Shown here piece by piece: positions 30,001-38,112 of a stretch of 64,000 nt of DNA; within the stretch, counting starts at the first letter, position 1, and each line of letters starts with the position of its first letter. A program made the position numbers and the translations under genes. Origin of the DNA: Tridacna crocea (lineage: Eukaryota > Mollusca > Bivalvia > Cardiida > Cardiidae); contig OX031073.1 in NCBI GenBank assembly GCA_943736015.1, positions 23,029,210-23,093,209 of the forward strand, in the 5' to 3' direction. The notes beneath the pieces were generated by a model that did no database searches, was not told where the DNA came from, and was given only the letters and a program-made list of their open reading frames with translations.

Positions 30001-33000
30001 TGTTTCACGTCTGCGATGACATACATCATGCTAAAAAAGTGTGTAAAAAATGGTGCGGCTTGTGTGATCTAGGTGAGTTTGTTTCGATACTTTTTAGTGT
30101 ACTTGTGTTAGTTTAACTCTTTACCAAACAACAGAATTTTGGATTAGTTCAAATTGAAAGCATATGCAGACTACAAATTAAATGTGAATCAAAAATTGAA
30201 ATTTGATTTGAGAAGGTTAGAAAACATTGTGGGAAAAGGAGAAAATGCTGGTTACCAGCATTTTCTCCTTTTCCCACAACGTTTTCAAATGCGTTCTTTC
30301 ATAGGGTCGTTAAAAGTTGGGATTGTGTGGTACAGACTTAACTCTTTGCCAAACAATCCCCGATTTTTATGACCCTGAGACAGAAAGATTTTGAAAACAT
30401 TATGGGAAAAGGAGAAAATGCTGGTAACTAGGTTACCAGCATTTTCTCCTTTTCCCACAATGTTTTCTACCCTTCACAAAACAAATTTCAAAATTTCAGT
30501 CACTTTTATTTTGTCATCAGCAAATGCTTTCGATTTGGACAAACCTAGAATTTTGTTGTTTGGTAATGAGTTAACTCTTTACCATAGAATCCCAAGTTTT
30601 AATGTCCCTGAGAGAGAGAGGCCATGAAAAAATTGTCGGAAAGTTGAAACTCAAGTTTTCTTTTTTAACCCTTTACCTGATATGCCAATTTGAGGCTATT
30701 CCATTACAGCAGCAAATAAAGATATGATGTCAAAAAAAATGGACAAATGAGGATACAAATATCTGATTGAGTGGAAAACATAGTGGAAAAGGAGAAATTG
30801 CTCATTACAAGCAATTTCTCCTTTTCCTACAATGTTTCAAAAGCTGTCTGTTGATACGTCAAAAGGAGTTTCTATGGAGTAAAGGGTTAAAAGGAGCCTT
30901 ACAGTTTTCAGATAGGTAAATCGTTGTATTTCCGGGCGATGAATGTACCTATCTGGTGCATATCAGTCCACCAGATACAGCCGAGGGATTTGATGGCTCC
31001 CATCACGGGAGATATGCCAAATGATAATGCATATGTAAGATACAAAATTTTTTATACCGTATCACTGGGAAGCAAGAGTAGTTTATGTCAGGATAAATAC
31101 AATAGAATAAATGATGCATGTCTCTACCAAATATAAAAACTTTAGCCTTAGCCAAATTGGAAGCACTTGCAGATGACAGTGTAAATCCAGCTTTGGACAA
31201 ACCTAAAATATTGTGTTTGGTAAATGAGATAATATTCAACTAAATCATGAGTAAAAATTAATGGTCTTATGACATATACAAGATTTATCAAAAGCGAACA
31301 GTTTTGACCCAAGTCAGTATGCTCAGACTGACCAGGCTGACCTGAATTGATTGATTGATTGATTGATTGTATGGTGTTTGATGTCATTTTCAACATTATT
31401 TCAGTTATATCACGGAAGCCAGTGCACCTATCCATGCTTTCCTGGAGTTTCTATCACCAGTGCTCTGCACAATATTCTTTCCAAGCCACTGGCTGCTTTC
31501 CCACATAACCATCATCAAAACAGTGGACAGTGGTAGGAGAGGAATGAATCTTGTCGCATTGACTATCATCAATGCTAGGAAAGAATAACTCTTTACCACA
31601 CAATCCCAACTTTTAATGATCCTGAGAAATAAGCCTTCTGAAAACATTGTGAGAAAAGGAGAAAATGCTGGTAACCAGCATTTTCTCCTTTTCTCACAAT
31701 GTTTTCTTCCCTTCCTTAAACAAATTTCAAGTTTTGACCCAATTAAATTTTGTCTTCTGCAAATGCTTCCAATTTGGACAATTCTAAAATATTGTCAACT
31801 GGTAAAGGGTTAATTGATGGGATTTTCTGTGTTTCCGACATCTTCTCCGTATCCCATATCTCCGTATGTATTCAAAAGCCTTCTTTTTTAGATTGTTCAA
31901 ACACTGCATTGACCGGTCTCTGTCTTGTGTTTTTCAGTTGACGGTAACTGGGGATCCTGGGATGGCTGGACTGGTTGCAGTGTAACGTGTGAGAACGGAA
32001 CCCAAAGTCGAAGTCGTATATGTGACAGTCCTGCTCCTGCCCATGGCGGCCTTGAATGTATTGGACATGGAACTGAATACAAAAACTGTTCGCTAGATTT
32101 ATGTCCAGGTATAAACCATTTACAGCCATATTTTATTAGCTCGGCTGTTTTCGGAGAAAACATTTAGTTAGTCAGAGCTCCTGATAAGAGGGAGTGATAG
32201 TACCGGTATTCCAAATCAATCATTTCTCTTCCAAACCCTATGTTGTGGGTACTCATTAGAATTGTCTCAATGAAACGATTCTAATGAGTACCCTTAACAT
32301 AGGGTTTAGTGTAGAACATTTAATATTTTCAAGTTTGAAATCAAATCCCTCCCTCTGTCTGGGACTCTGTTATTGCCATAGTCCTGGTGTTGTCACCTAC
32401 ATTTACATTGTTGTGCAAAAGCTGTTGACATTTTGAAATACGAGGGCCGTTCGAATATTGTCCGTATTAGGTCTATAAAATTTTAATGAGTCATCATAAT
32501 GTGACAAAAATCCATGCATCATAAAATGACATTCATTATGAACAAAAGTGCAAAATATTTCAACAATACATGTCGATTTCACACGTAATCAAACATACAT
32601 AGGTACCAGGAACCGGCGCACGAAATGAAACAATATACAACGTCATCAGCGTCTTCAGAAAGTTATCGGGCAACCTTACCTATTCTTTTTTGAAGACTTG
32701 TCCCCATACTCAATGCATCGTCAGTGACAGCGTACCCACTGGCTGTACACATGCGTATACCAGTGTCCATGTGACTGTCTTTGACAAAGAAATGTCATTG
32801 AAATCCAAGCAATTGTAGCCAAGCATTAGTACTCGTATGGGGTGCTCTTGTTGTCATTTTTTTAAACAAAATTGCTTTTAACTCTTTACCACACAATACA
32901 GACTTTCAATTACCCTGAGAAAGAAGCCTTATGAAAATATCTTGGGAAAAGGAGAAAATGCTGGTTCTCCTTTACCCACTATGAACATGACAACAAAATT

Positions 33001-36000
33001 GTACACTTGTCCAAATTGAAAGCACTTGCAGACGATAAAATAACTGTAACTCGAAAATTGAAATTTGGTTTTGGAACACTATGTTGTTTGGTGAAGAGTT
33101 AACCCCGAATCAAACAAATGCAACCCACAGTGGGAGGCATATTAAAAACATTGTTGAAAAAAGAGAAAATGCTGGTCTACTCTCCACACAAAATTTCTTT
33201 TGCCCTTTCACATATACCGCATATGAATTTTACCGTCTGCCCATGCTTTCAATTCATAAGGGTCTAAAATTTATTTTTTATGAAAGTGTAAAGACATTGG
33301 GGGTTGTGGCACCCTTAAGCACAATACTTATCTTATTATAACCATGTTTCTGTTTGGAACAATTTTAGATCCTATTTTTCTGAATTTTTTCCTTCCATAA
33401 ACAAGCCCATGGACATTGGTCCAGCTGGGAAAACTGGACAAAATGTAGTACAACATGTGGTTATGGAGTCATAAAGAGAGTGAGGTAAATCAGTTAAATC
33501 ATTTACAGCTGCGCTAGCCAATGGCCAGCAAGCTTATGTCATGACCCTGTGTCTGTCATATGTTTTCTACCCTTCACAAAACAATTTTCAAATTTTCAAT
33601 CACTTTTATTTTGTCGTCTGCAAATGCTTTTGATTTGGACAAGCCTAAAATATTGTCGTTTGGTAAATGAGATAATATACAACTAAGTCATGAGTAAAAA
33701 TTAATGGTCTTATAACATATAAAAGATTTGCCAAAAACAAACAATTTTGACCCAAGTCAGCATGCTCAGACTGACCAGGCTGACCTGAATTGATTGATTG
33801 TATGGTGTTTAATGTCGTTTTCAACATTATTTCAGTTATATGGCGGCAGCCAGTGTATCCATGCTTTTCTGGAGTTTCTACTACCAGCACTCTGCACAAT
33901 ATTCTGTCCTAGCCACTGGCTGCTTTCCCACATAACTATCATCAAAACAATGGTCAGCGGTAGGAGAGGAATGAATCCTGTCGCAATGACTATCATTAAT
34001 CCTCGGAAAGAAATTGGCCGAGCCTGGGATGGAACTCACGACCCCCTGTTCTCAAGTCCTGTATGCTACCGACTGAGCTACCGGGGCTTGGCCTAACGTG
34101 GATTGATCCTTTTTGCAGATGCACTAGGCCCCTTTTTCACAGAGGAGAGCTCACATTATTTTGTGTTTTTGATAGATATTGCAACAACCCACCACCAGAA
34201 AGGTTTGGACAACATTGTTTTGGAGAACCGGCCGAGGTTAAAACATGCTACAACAATTCTTGTGGTAATTATTATATGTTACATTGTGATTCTGTGGTAC
34301 AATTATTTTAACCCTTTGACACACAATCCCTACTTTTGATGCTAAGAAAGAAGCCTTTAGAAAACATTGTGGGAAAAAGGAGAAAATGCTGGTAATCAGC
34401 ATTTTCTCCTTTTCCCACAAATTTTTCTACCCTATCAAAGCAAAGTTGCACCATTTCAGCCACTTTTAGAAAGACAGAAGCCTTTATAAAACATTGTGGG
34501 AAAAGGAGAAAATGTTGGTAACCAGCATTTTCTCCTTTTTCCACAGTGTTTTTTCTACTCTTCACAAAACAAATTTCAAATTTTCAGTCACTTTAAGTTT
34601 GTCATGTGCAACTATTTTCCATTTGGACAAGCCAAAAATATTGTCGTTTGGTAATGAGTTAACCCTTTAGCACATAATTACTAGTTTAAAGAACACCCCC
34701 GAAAGTCTGCTGGTACTTCTGATTTGGACAAGTCTAAAATTTTCTTGTCTGGTAAAAGATTATTATTATACTGCAAAGAAATTTCTCGTTATCTGAAATT
34801 GGTTAATATGCCAGGAACATATATCATGTTCCCTGGCAAAAACCACGTAAAGCCAGTTTCCCTTTTGAGTGCCCCGTAAACACGTGCAACACAACATCCT
34901 AAATGGCGGCATCGATCACCAGACTGCACATTTTTGCACCAAACTGCATGTTTTTGTGACATCAATTCCCAGTGACATCAGTTTTCATTGAATTTGGGCT
35001 CTCAGAAAGGAATTTCTATTTTGCCAGCAAAATTGAATTGTTAGACTATAAAACAGCTAAGCTTTGCTTAATACGCTTTGAAAGGGTATTATTTTGCAGT
35101 ATAATAAATCTGTTGTGTGGTCAGGTGGCAGGGACTTGGAAACTTGTTCACGGCTGTGGTGAATCATGTCAACATCTCGCCTTCGGCTCGTAGCGAAATG
35201 ATTAACCACAGCCGTATAAAAGTTTTCAAGTCCTCTGCCACCTGACCATACAACTAATAAAGTAACAGTAGCAATCTTCGGTGAACATAGGGGTATTAAA
35301 ATGCGTTTCAAATTGAATCGTGCCATTTAAAAGTAAGAAAAGTATTGTGACGATATCAATCTATGATTGTATCATAGTTTCCAGTATTAATCACTGCCAG
35401 GGAAATTTCTTTCGTGTTAACATCATTGCCAACTAAGACATTGATCTATAAAAGTTTCCTGTTTACCAGTTGTTGATGGAGGATGGTCTGTCTGGTCAGT
35501 GTGGGCTGCATGTAGCAGTACCTGCAGTATAGGTCTGACGTCCCAGTCCAGGTCATGTGACAATCCAACACCTCAACATGGTGGATTGTACTGTAGAGGG
35601 GATCATCGTCAATATAAACTGTGTGACAGTGGAAAGGACTGCATGGATAGAGGTAAATATTAATTAACCTTTTCCCAAACGATAAATTTTAGACTCTTCT
35701 AAACTCGAAGAGTTTGCAGAGGACAATTTCAAATTTGATAAAAATGGCAGAAGGTGGACATTCTGAGCCAGCAGAAAATTAATAAAAATATCATTGATCA
35801 AGTGATTTCGTATTGGCCCCGGTTACATGTCCGAGGTCAGCCATATTGGCACGAGGCCTTTGGCCTCGGGCCAATACAGCTGACCTCAGACCTGTAACTG
35901 GGCCAATACAAAATCACTTGATTAATAATATTATATTATCAATTAACTATTAGATATATAGAAGTTATACATGGAAACTGGTCCACGCGATACTAGTCAC

Positions 36001-38016
36001 ATTTCTTACTTCGTATAGTGTACAGGTAGTGACTCCGGCATAATACGACTTGACCTCCAATCAATACAGTTGACCTTGTATCAATATTGATTACCCACTA
36101 CCAAAACAGAAATCCTGTTTGGTCAAAAGTTCAGTGGCTTGAGCGCCTGCTCTTATCTTGGGTAAACAAAAATGGCGGACATTATGTTACAAGCTTTCAT
36201 TTCTTATGTTTGAAGAAATAAAATGTCTGAGAAAAAGAGAATGTCCAATAAAAATGCCTCAAATGGGGAAGAAATCATAGAAGTCCTAGCTGACAATATT
36301 GAGCGCTATGAACTCTTGTCGGCCAAAGAAACTGAAAATGTGTTACACAAACTTGAAGGTCGACATTCTTAGCCAATAGTTAATTAACCCTTTACCAAAC
36401 AATCCCTGGTTTTTACAACCCTGAAAAGGAAGGCATTGTAGGGAAAGGAGAAAATGCTGGTAACCAGCATTTTCTCCTTTTCCCACAAAGTTTTCTACCC
36501 TGCTAAAAACAAATTCCAATTTTTGAGTTATGTTTATTTTGTGCGGGGAGCGGGCATATTTTTTAATAAGTCTGTATGTCTGTTCATCTGTGTGTCTGTT
36601 TTTTGCAAGCAATAACTTTTTCTTCTATGACTCTATTTCAAATGAGCACAAAATACTGAATAATGTTAAACACATCAAGACAATATGTCATGCCCAAGAT
36701 TCATGTCTGTAGGTTAAAGGTCAAGGATGACGGTCACAGAAAGGTCAAATGTGTTATTACAAACAAACAAAAAAAAAGGGGGGGGGGTAGTATTCGTACC
36801 CAGAAAGTAATCCCCCATGGCATACAGGCGTCTGCCTTCACACTGATTTTACTGGTTTTCTCTTTGCATCATGAATTCATAATATATGCTATAATAAAAG
36901 CAAAATCTCTGCCAGTAGAGTGATTTCAGGCCCTTTAGGGCCTTCTAGTTTTAACAATATATACTAGGATCAGACTGCATGTTATGTGCAGTATGACCTT
37001 GATGTACACTGTCTGCAAAAAGTCAGTGATTTGGCCTTAGCAACCTAATGGATAACAGAATTTTGAGTGGTAATTAACTCTTTACCAAAAACAAAATTTT
37101 AGACTTGTCCAAATTGAAAGCATTTGCAGAAGACAAAATGGCTTGGACTCAAATTAAAATTCATTTTGGGAAGGGTAGAAAACATTGTGGGAAAAGGAGA
37201 AAATGTTGATTTTCTCCTTTTCCCACAGTGTTTTCAAAAACCCTCTCTGCCAGGGTCGATAACCTAGGATTGTGTGGTAAAGAGTTTAGGAATAATTTTG
37301 CATGTTTTTTTTTTCTGTCGATTTAGTAAAGCCAAATTTTTATGATGTAATGATTTAACCCTTTCCCAAACGGCAAATTTTGGACCAGACCAAATTGAAA
37401 GCATTTTGCAGATGATGAATTAACAGTTGCTAAAAAGATAATTTTTCTATATGACAGGGTAGAAAACATTGTGGGAAAAGGAGAAAATGCTGGTTACCAG
37501 CATTTTCTCCTTTTCCCTCAATGTTTTCAAAAGGCTTCTATTCCTGACCCATAAAAACCAGGGATTATTTGGGAAAGGATTAAGGCCCTCCATTTCTTGG
37601 TATTCATAGGATTCAACTTTTAGCTAGCTTCATTAGAGATTTTGTGCAAAGCAAAGATAAAGATCAGACTGCATAGATCATGCAGCTATTTGGATTGATT
37701 TTATCTTTAAAAGGATTCAAACATTTTTACCATCATTTTCTCCTTTTCTCACAGTGTACTCAAGAGGCTTCTTTCTCAGAGTCATAAAAACACCGGTATT
37801 GTTTGGTAAAGAGTCAAAATAATTTTTCTTCTCGTTACAGACCATGTATATTCCAGCTGGTCAGGCTGGTACCCTTGTGAACATAACATACAATACAGAA
37901 ATCGGTCCTGTTTTGTTTTTAATGACGTTTTAACTACTTCATTATGTAACGATACAGATTTTAATAGAATAGAGTACAGACCTTGTGGACCTAATCTAGG
38001 AATAAAAGGAAGATAA
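24017..38016 (+). CDS. Secreted Ly6/uPAR-like + ShKT + TSP1-repeat protein
   Basis: Ten candidate exons on one strand: 24017-24073 (signal peptide), 25207-25295, 27531-27599 and 29111-29231 (Ly6/uPAR-like cysteine domain), 29944-30070 (ShKT), 31938-32108 (TSP1-1), 33406-33484 plus 34176-34264 (TSP1-2), 35470-35652 (TSP1-3), 37841-38016 (TSP1-4 and stop). Splice phases agree at every junction except between ShKT and TSP1-1. TSP1 repeats are usually extracellular and bind matrix or glycosaminoglycans; Ly6/uPAR and ShKT are disulfide-rich extracellular modules. A secreted matrix or defence-related protein is therefore likely, but the specific function is unknown. The start codon lies upstream of 24017 and was not located. 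Confidence 0.75.
24297..24513 (-). mobile_element. Palindromic TTAA MITE, complete
   Basis: TTAA ends, perfect hairpin with GGTTACC centre. Confidence 0.92.
24530..25090. repeat. Dispersed inverted repeat with 67-bp tandem core
   Basis: The ends carry ATTTATTTCATG and GCATGAAATAAAT. Three units of about 67 bp with TTTTGATTAAGTTCCCCATA lie at 24790-24995. Related to 42125-42600. Confidence 0.65.
25092..25186 (+). mobile_element. Internally deleted MITE next to an acceptor
   Basis: CCCTTTACCAAAAAATC on the left, residual GTGGTAAAGG on the right. It stops 20 bp before the exon at 25207. Confidence 0.6.
25207..25295 (+). CDS. Ly6/uPAR-like domain, exon 1
   Basis: Phase 1 to 0, acceptor TTACTTGTAG, donor GTATTT. 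Encodes GSPLDCFICKDVATADDCHH, then VDVCATDTQ. The spacing C-x2-C-x7-C-x5-C is that of the first fingers of Ly6/uPAR-type domains (LxCxxC start). Confidence 0.75.
25322..26092 (-). mobile_element. Tandem array of four palindromic MITEs
   Basis: Four Y-left units (about 25322, 25516, 25722, 25878) lie head to tail. Inner units share the join TTAAATGACAAAAT followed by GTAAGCATTT, so they multiplied together rather than inserting independently. The third unit lacks its 3' half. Confidence 0.85.
26093..26594. other. Unassigned intronic interval
   Basis: No exon, SINE or MITE seen in this stretch of the Ly6/TSP1 gene intron. Confidence 0.4.
26595..26782 (-). mobile_element. Palindromic MITE, left end worn
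   Basis: Y flank fragment, hairpin, X' flank ending GGTAAGGGGTTAA. Confidence 0.8.
27122..27346 (-). mobile_element. Palindromic MITE
   Basis: Y flank, hairpin with the right arm shortened (TTTACCAAAATGC), X' flank, right TTAA. Confidence 0.88.
27531..27599 (+). CDS. Ly6/uPAR-like domain, exon 2
   Basis: Twenty-three codons, phase 0 to 0, acceptor AATCCCAG, donor GTGAGT. Encodes RCFTKVQGTVGNLTFTYGCK + EEA. The CFTxV...YGC pattern is the middle part of Ly6/uPAR-like domains. Confidence 0.75.
27846..28074 (-). mobile_element. Palindromic MITE
   Basis: Y flank (left TTAA decayed), perfect hairpin, X' flank GGGATTGTTTGGGAAAGGG, right TTAA. Confidence 0.88.
28230..28480 (+). mobile_element. Palindromic TTAA MITE with inserted T-tract
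   Basis: The hairpin right arm is followed by a duplicated CCCACAA...TTCCCACAATG segment, lengthening the copy to 251 bp. Confidence 0.85.
28943..29016. mobile_element. Perfect 74-bp palindrome with flanking 8-bp direct repeats
   Basis: Two 37-base arms meet at ACG/CGT and pair without mismatch (CATCCTCGGATAGCCCGGGG at the outer left). TAATAAGG lies at 28935-28942 and again at 29018-29025, one base beyond the right arm. GC-rich, unlike its surroundings. Looks like a minimal foldback insertion. Confidence 0.88.
29111..29231 (+). CDS. Ly6/uPAR-like domain, exon 3
   Basis: Phase 0 to 1, acceptor TTTTCTCCAG, donor GTAAGT. Encodes ECVSFKTNLVG, then THCHQCCAEPACNKILC. The CC-x4-CN close is diagnostic of Ly6/uPAR-like folds, whose last cysteine pair is followed by Asn. 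Confidence 0.8.
29454..29612 (-). repeat. Partial copy of the 61380 element
   Basis: Reverse-complement match to the interior of 41677-42024 and 61380-61717 (AAACTAACAAAAGTATCAAG; AGATAGACATCAAAGGAATT). Confidence 0.75.
29944..30070 (+). CDS. ShKT-domain exon with 2-nt frame defect
   Basis: Acceptor TTTTACAG, donor GTGAGT at 30071. Read in phase from the previous exon it gives QDNMTCEDDPSIDC, then FHVCDD, AKKVCKKWCGL, then TGA at 30063. Five of the six ShKT cysteines are present; the sixth would be coded exactly at the stop. One more TG in TTGTGATCTAG would restore the last cysteine and the phase (1 to 1) demanded by TSP1-1. An assembly error, an indel allele, or a true truncation are all possible. 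Confidence 0.65.
30111..30341 (-). mobile_element. Palindromic TTAA MITE (1st of four abutting)
   Basis: Complete Y-hairpin-X' copy. The right TTAA is also the left TTAA of the next. Confidence 0.92.
30338..30574 (+). mobile_element. Palindromic TTAA MITE (2nd of four abutting)
   Basis: The hairpin loop is lengthened to GGTAACTAGGTTACC, itself a palindrome. TTAA shared on both sides. Confidence 0.92.
30571..30668 (+). mobile_element. Truncated MITE (3rd of four abutting)
   Basis: X flank only, running into TTTTCTTTTTTAA; the hairpin is lost. Confidence 0.75.
30665..30890 (-). mobile_element. Palindromic TTAA MITE, A4 (4th of four abutting)
   Basis: Inverse of 14396-14622: the left flank has CAATTTGAGGCTATTCC, and the right end is GGAGTAAAGGGTTAA. 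Confidence 0.88.
31190..31585. repeat. Segmental duplication unit 1 (with SINE)
   Basis: From AAACCTAAAATATTG through GTAAATGAGATAATAT, AATTAATGGTCTTATGAC and CAGACTGACCAGGCTGACCT into a SINE. The same order recurs at 33635-34010. Confidence 0.82.
31336..31585 (-). mobile_element. SINE, second subfamily, head missing
   Basis: ATTGATTGATTG 3' tail, TTATTTCAGTTATATCACGG, CAAGCCACTGGCTGCTTTCC. It ends at GGAAAGAA, where a MITE begins. Confidence 0.82.
31584..31813 (+). mobile_element. Palindromic MITE with matched A variant
   Basis: The hairpin has GTGAGAAAAGG and CCTTTTCTCAC: a G-to-A change paired by C-to-T in the other arm. Confidence 0.9.
31938..32108 (+). CDS. TSP1 repeat 1
   Basis: Phase 1 to 1 (171 nt), acceptor TTTTTCAG, donor GTATAA. 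Encodes DGNWGSWDGWTGCSVTCENG, then RSRICD, HGGLEC and NCSLDLCP. It has the canonical W-x2-W-x2-W, CSVTC and RxR features and six cysteines of a type-1 thrombospondin repeat. Confidence 0.92.
32233..32307. repeat. Isolated hairpin, 33-bp arms
   Basis: AAACCCTATGTTGTGGGTAC pairs with GTACCCTTAACATAGGGTTT. Inner arms ATTAGAAT and ATTCTAAT. Confidence 0.8.
32878..33102. mobile_element. MITE fused from X and Y pieces
   Basis: X flank with a broken hairpin, then a Y flank in direct order instead of Y'. TTAA at both ends. Confidence 0.7.
33099..33292 (+). mobile_element. Diverged MITE sharing a TTAA
   Basis: ACATTGTTGAAAAAAGAGAA and CCATGCTTTCAATTCATAAG are the recognisable parts. Confidence 0.55.
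33406..33484 (+). CDS. TSP1 repeat 2, first half
   Basis: Phase 1 to 2, acceptor CATAAACAAG (weak), donor GTAAAT. Encodes AHGHWSSWENWTKCSTTCGY + GVIKRV. The WSSWxxWTxCSTTCG core is a textbook TSP1 start. Confidence 0.85.
33559..33676 (+). mobile_element. MITE 3' half within the duplicated segment
   Basis: GTTTTCTACCCTTCACAAAA to TTGTCGTTTGGTAAATGAGA; no hairpin. It continues into the segment shared with 31190-31585. Confidence 0.75.
33635..34010. repeat. Segmental duplication unit 2
   Basis: Second copy of 31190-31585, retaining the same SINE at the same position and therefore duplicated after SINE insertion. Confidence 0.82.
33788..34097 (-). mobile_element. tRNA-headed SINE, second subfamily, complete
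   Basis: Reverse orientation. The right end has CTACCGACTGAGCTACCGGG (box A complement) and GGATGGAACTCACGACC (box B region). Confidence 0.87.
34176..34264 (+). CDS. TSP1 repeat 2, second half
   Basis: Phase 2 to 1, acceptor TTTTTGATAG, donor GTAATT. Encodes YCNNPPPERFGQHC + FGE, then VKTCYNNSCG, supplying the last cysteines of the repeat begun at 33406. This repeat is split by an intron, while repeats 1 and 3 are not. Confidence 0.85.
34308..34662 (+). mobile_element. Two merged MITEs with one outer pair of ends
   Basis: First hairpin at about 34362-34425 and second at about 34489-34555, joined at CACTTTTAGAAAGACAGAAG; TTAA at both outer ends. Confidence 0.85.
34659..34763 (+). mobile_element. 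MITE deletion derivative lacking the hairpin
   Basis: Left TTAACCCTTTAGCACATAA joined directly to TTTGGACAAGTCTAAAAT. Confidence 0.75.
34759..35258. repeat. Second copy of the 13196 element
   Basis: Shares ATTATACTGCAAAGAAATTT, ATATCATGTTCCCTGGC and the terminal GGAAACTTGTTCACGGCTG hairpin. The TGACGTCA motifs are mutated to TGACATCA here. Confidence 0.8.
35470..35652 (+). CDS. TSP1 repeat 3
   Basis: Phase 1 to 1 (183 nt), acceptor GTTTACCAG, donor GTAAAT. Encodes VDGGWSVWSVWAACSSTCS, then SQSRSCDNPTPQHGGLYC and LCDSGKDC. All TSP1 hallmarks are present; the HGG-L-x-C block matches repeat 1. Confidence 0.93.
35664..35765 (-). mobile_element. A3-type MITE fragment beside a donor
   Basis: TTAACCTTTTCCCAAACGAT onward, 11 bp after the TSP1-3 exon; no hairpin. 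Confidence 0.7.
35795..35932. repeat. Isolated long hairpin, ~60-bp arms
   Basis: ATCAAGTGATTTCGTATTGG pairs with CCAATACAAAATCACTTGAT; inner GAGGTCAGC pairs with GCTGACCTC. Confidence 0.85.
36223..36372 (+). other. Small ORF, 49 codons, unassigned
   Basis: MSEKKRMSNKN, then NGEEIIEVLADNIERYELLS and ENVLHKLE. Composition looks protein-like (charged, helical). An upstream AAAATGGCGGAC starts a 13-codon uORF. No splice donor of good quality follows. Could be a first exon, a transposon remnant or chance. Confidence 0.25.
36384..36542 (+). mobile_element. Palindromic MITE, 3' end replaced
   Basis: TTAA, X flank, hairpin, then stops at TTATTTTGTG where another repeat begins. Confidence 0.85.
36543..36958 (-). 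mobile_element. GGCCCTTTAGGGCC-type element
   Basis: The right end CAGGCCCTTTAGGGCCTTCT and CACTGATTTTACTGGTTTTC match the reverse of 58815-59000. Confidence 0.75.
36968..37025. repeat. Hairpin repeat (GATCAGACTGCAC family)
   Basis: AGGATCAGACTGCATGTTAT pairs with GTGCAGTATGACCTTGATG. Confidence 0.7.
37074..37287 (-). mobile_element. Palindromic MITE with loop deleted
   Basis: Hairpin reduced to GGAGAAAATGTTGATTTTCT with both outer arms kept. Confidence 0.85.
37355..37583 (-). mobile_element. Palindromic TTAA MITE, complete
   Basis: Y flank with CCCTTTCCC start, hairpin with one mismatch, X' flank. Confidence 0.9.
37725..37817 (-). mobile_element. MITE 3' half next to the TSP1-4 acceptor
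   Basis: Right hairpin arm and X' flank; ends 23 bp before the exon, leaving only the pyrimidine tract. Confidence 0.75.
37841..38016 (+). CDS. TSP1 repeat 4 and stop codon
   Basis: Acceptor TCTCGTTACAG, phase 1. Encodes DHVYSSWSGWYPCEHNIQYR + NRSC, then TSLCND and EYRPCGPNLGIKGR before TAA. WSSW-type start and Y/RxRSC are kept, but the CSxTC segment is replaced by PCEHN: a divergent repeat. No canonical AATAAA seen close by. Confidence 0.82.
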
Positions 38017-38067
38017 AATACATATAGAAACCTTTGTTGTTGGTATTTATTGTACAATACCCATAAT

Positions 38068-38112
38068 TAATGATACATGTTTCAGCAGAATACTGTACAG
38101 CTTTGTGCACCA
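38068..38112 (+). pseudogene. Partial duplicate of the TSP1-4 exon 3' end
   Basis: AATGATACATGTTTCAGCAG and onward aligns with 37958-38001 (AACGATACAGATTTTAATAG), about three quarters identical over 33 bases, then a 1-nt indel. A second, inverted copy lies at 41626-41672. Confidence 0.45.

Noticed and set aside
30043-30043. Alternative donor GTAAAA at 30043 to rescue the frame of the ShKT exon
   Set aside because: It would keep the phase with TSP1-1 but remove the last three ShKT cysteines, whose codons are clearly conserved up to the stop; less likely than a 2-nt indel.
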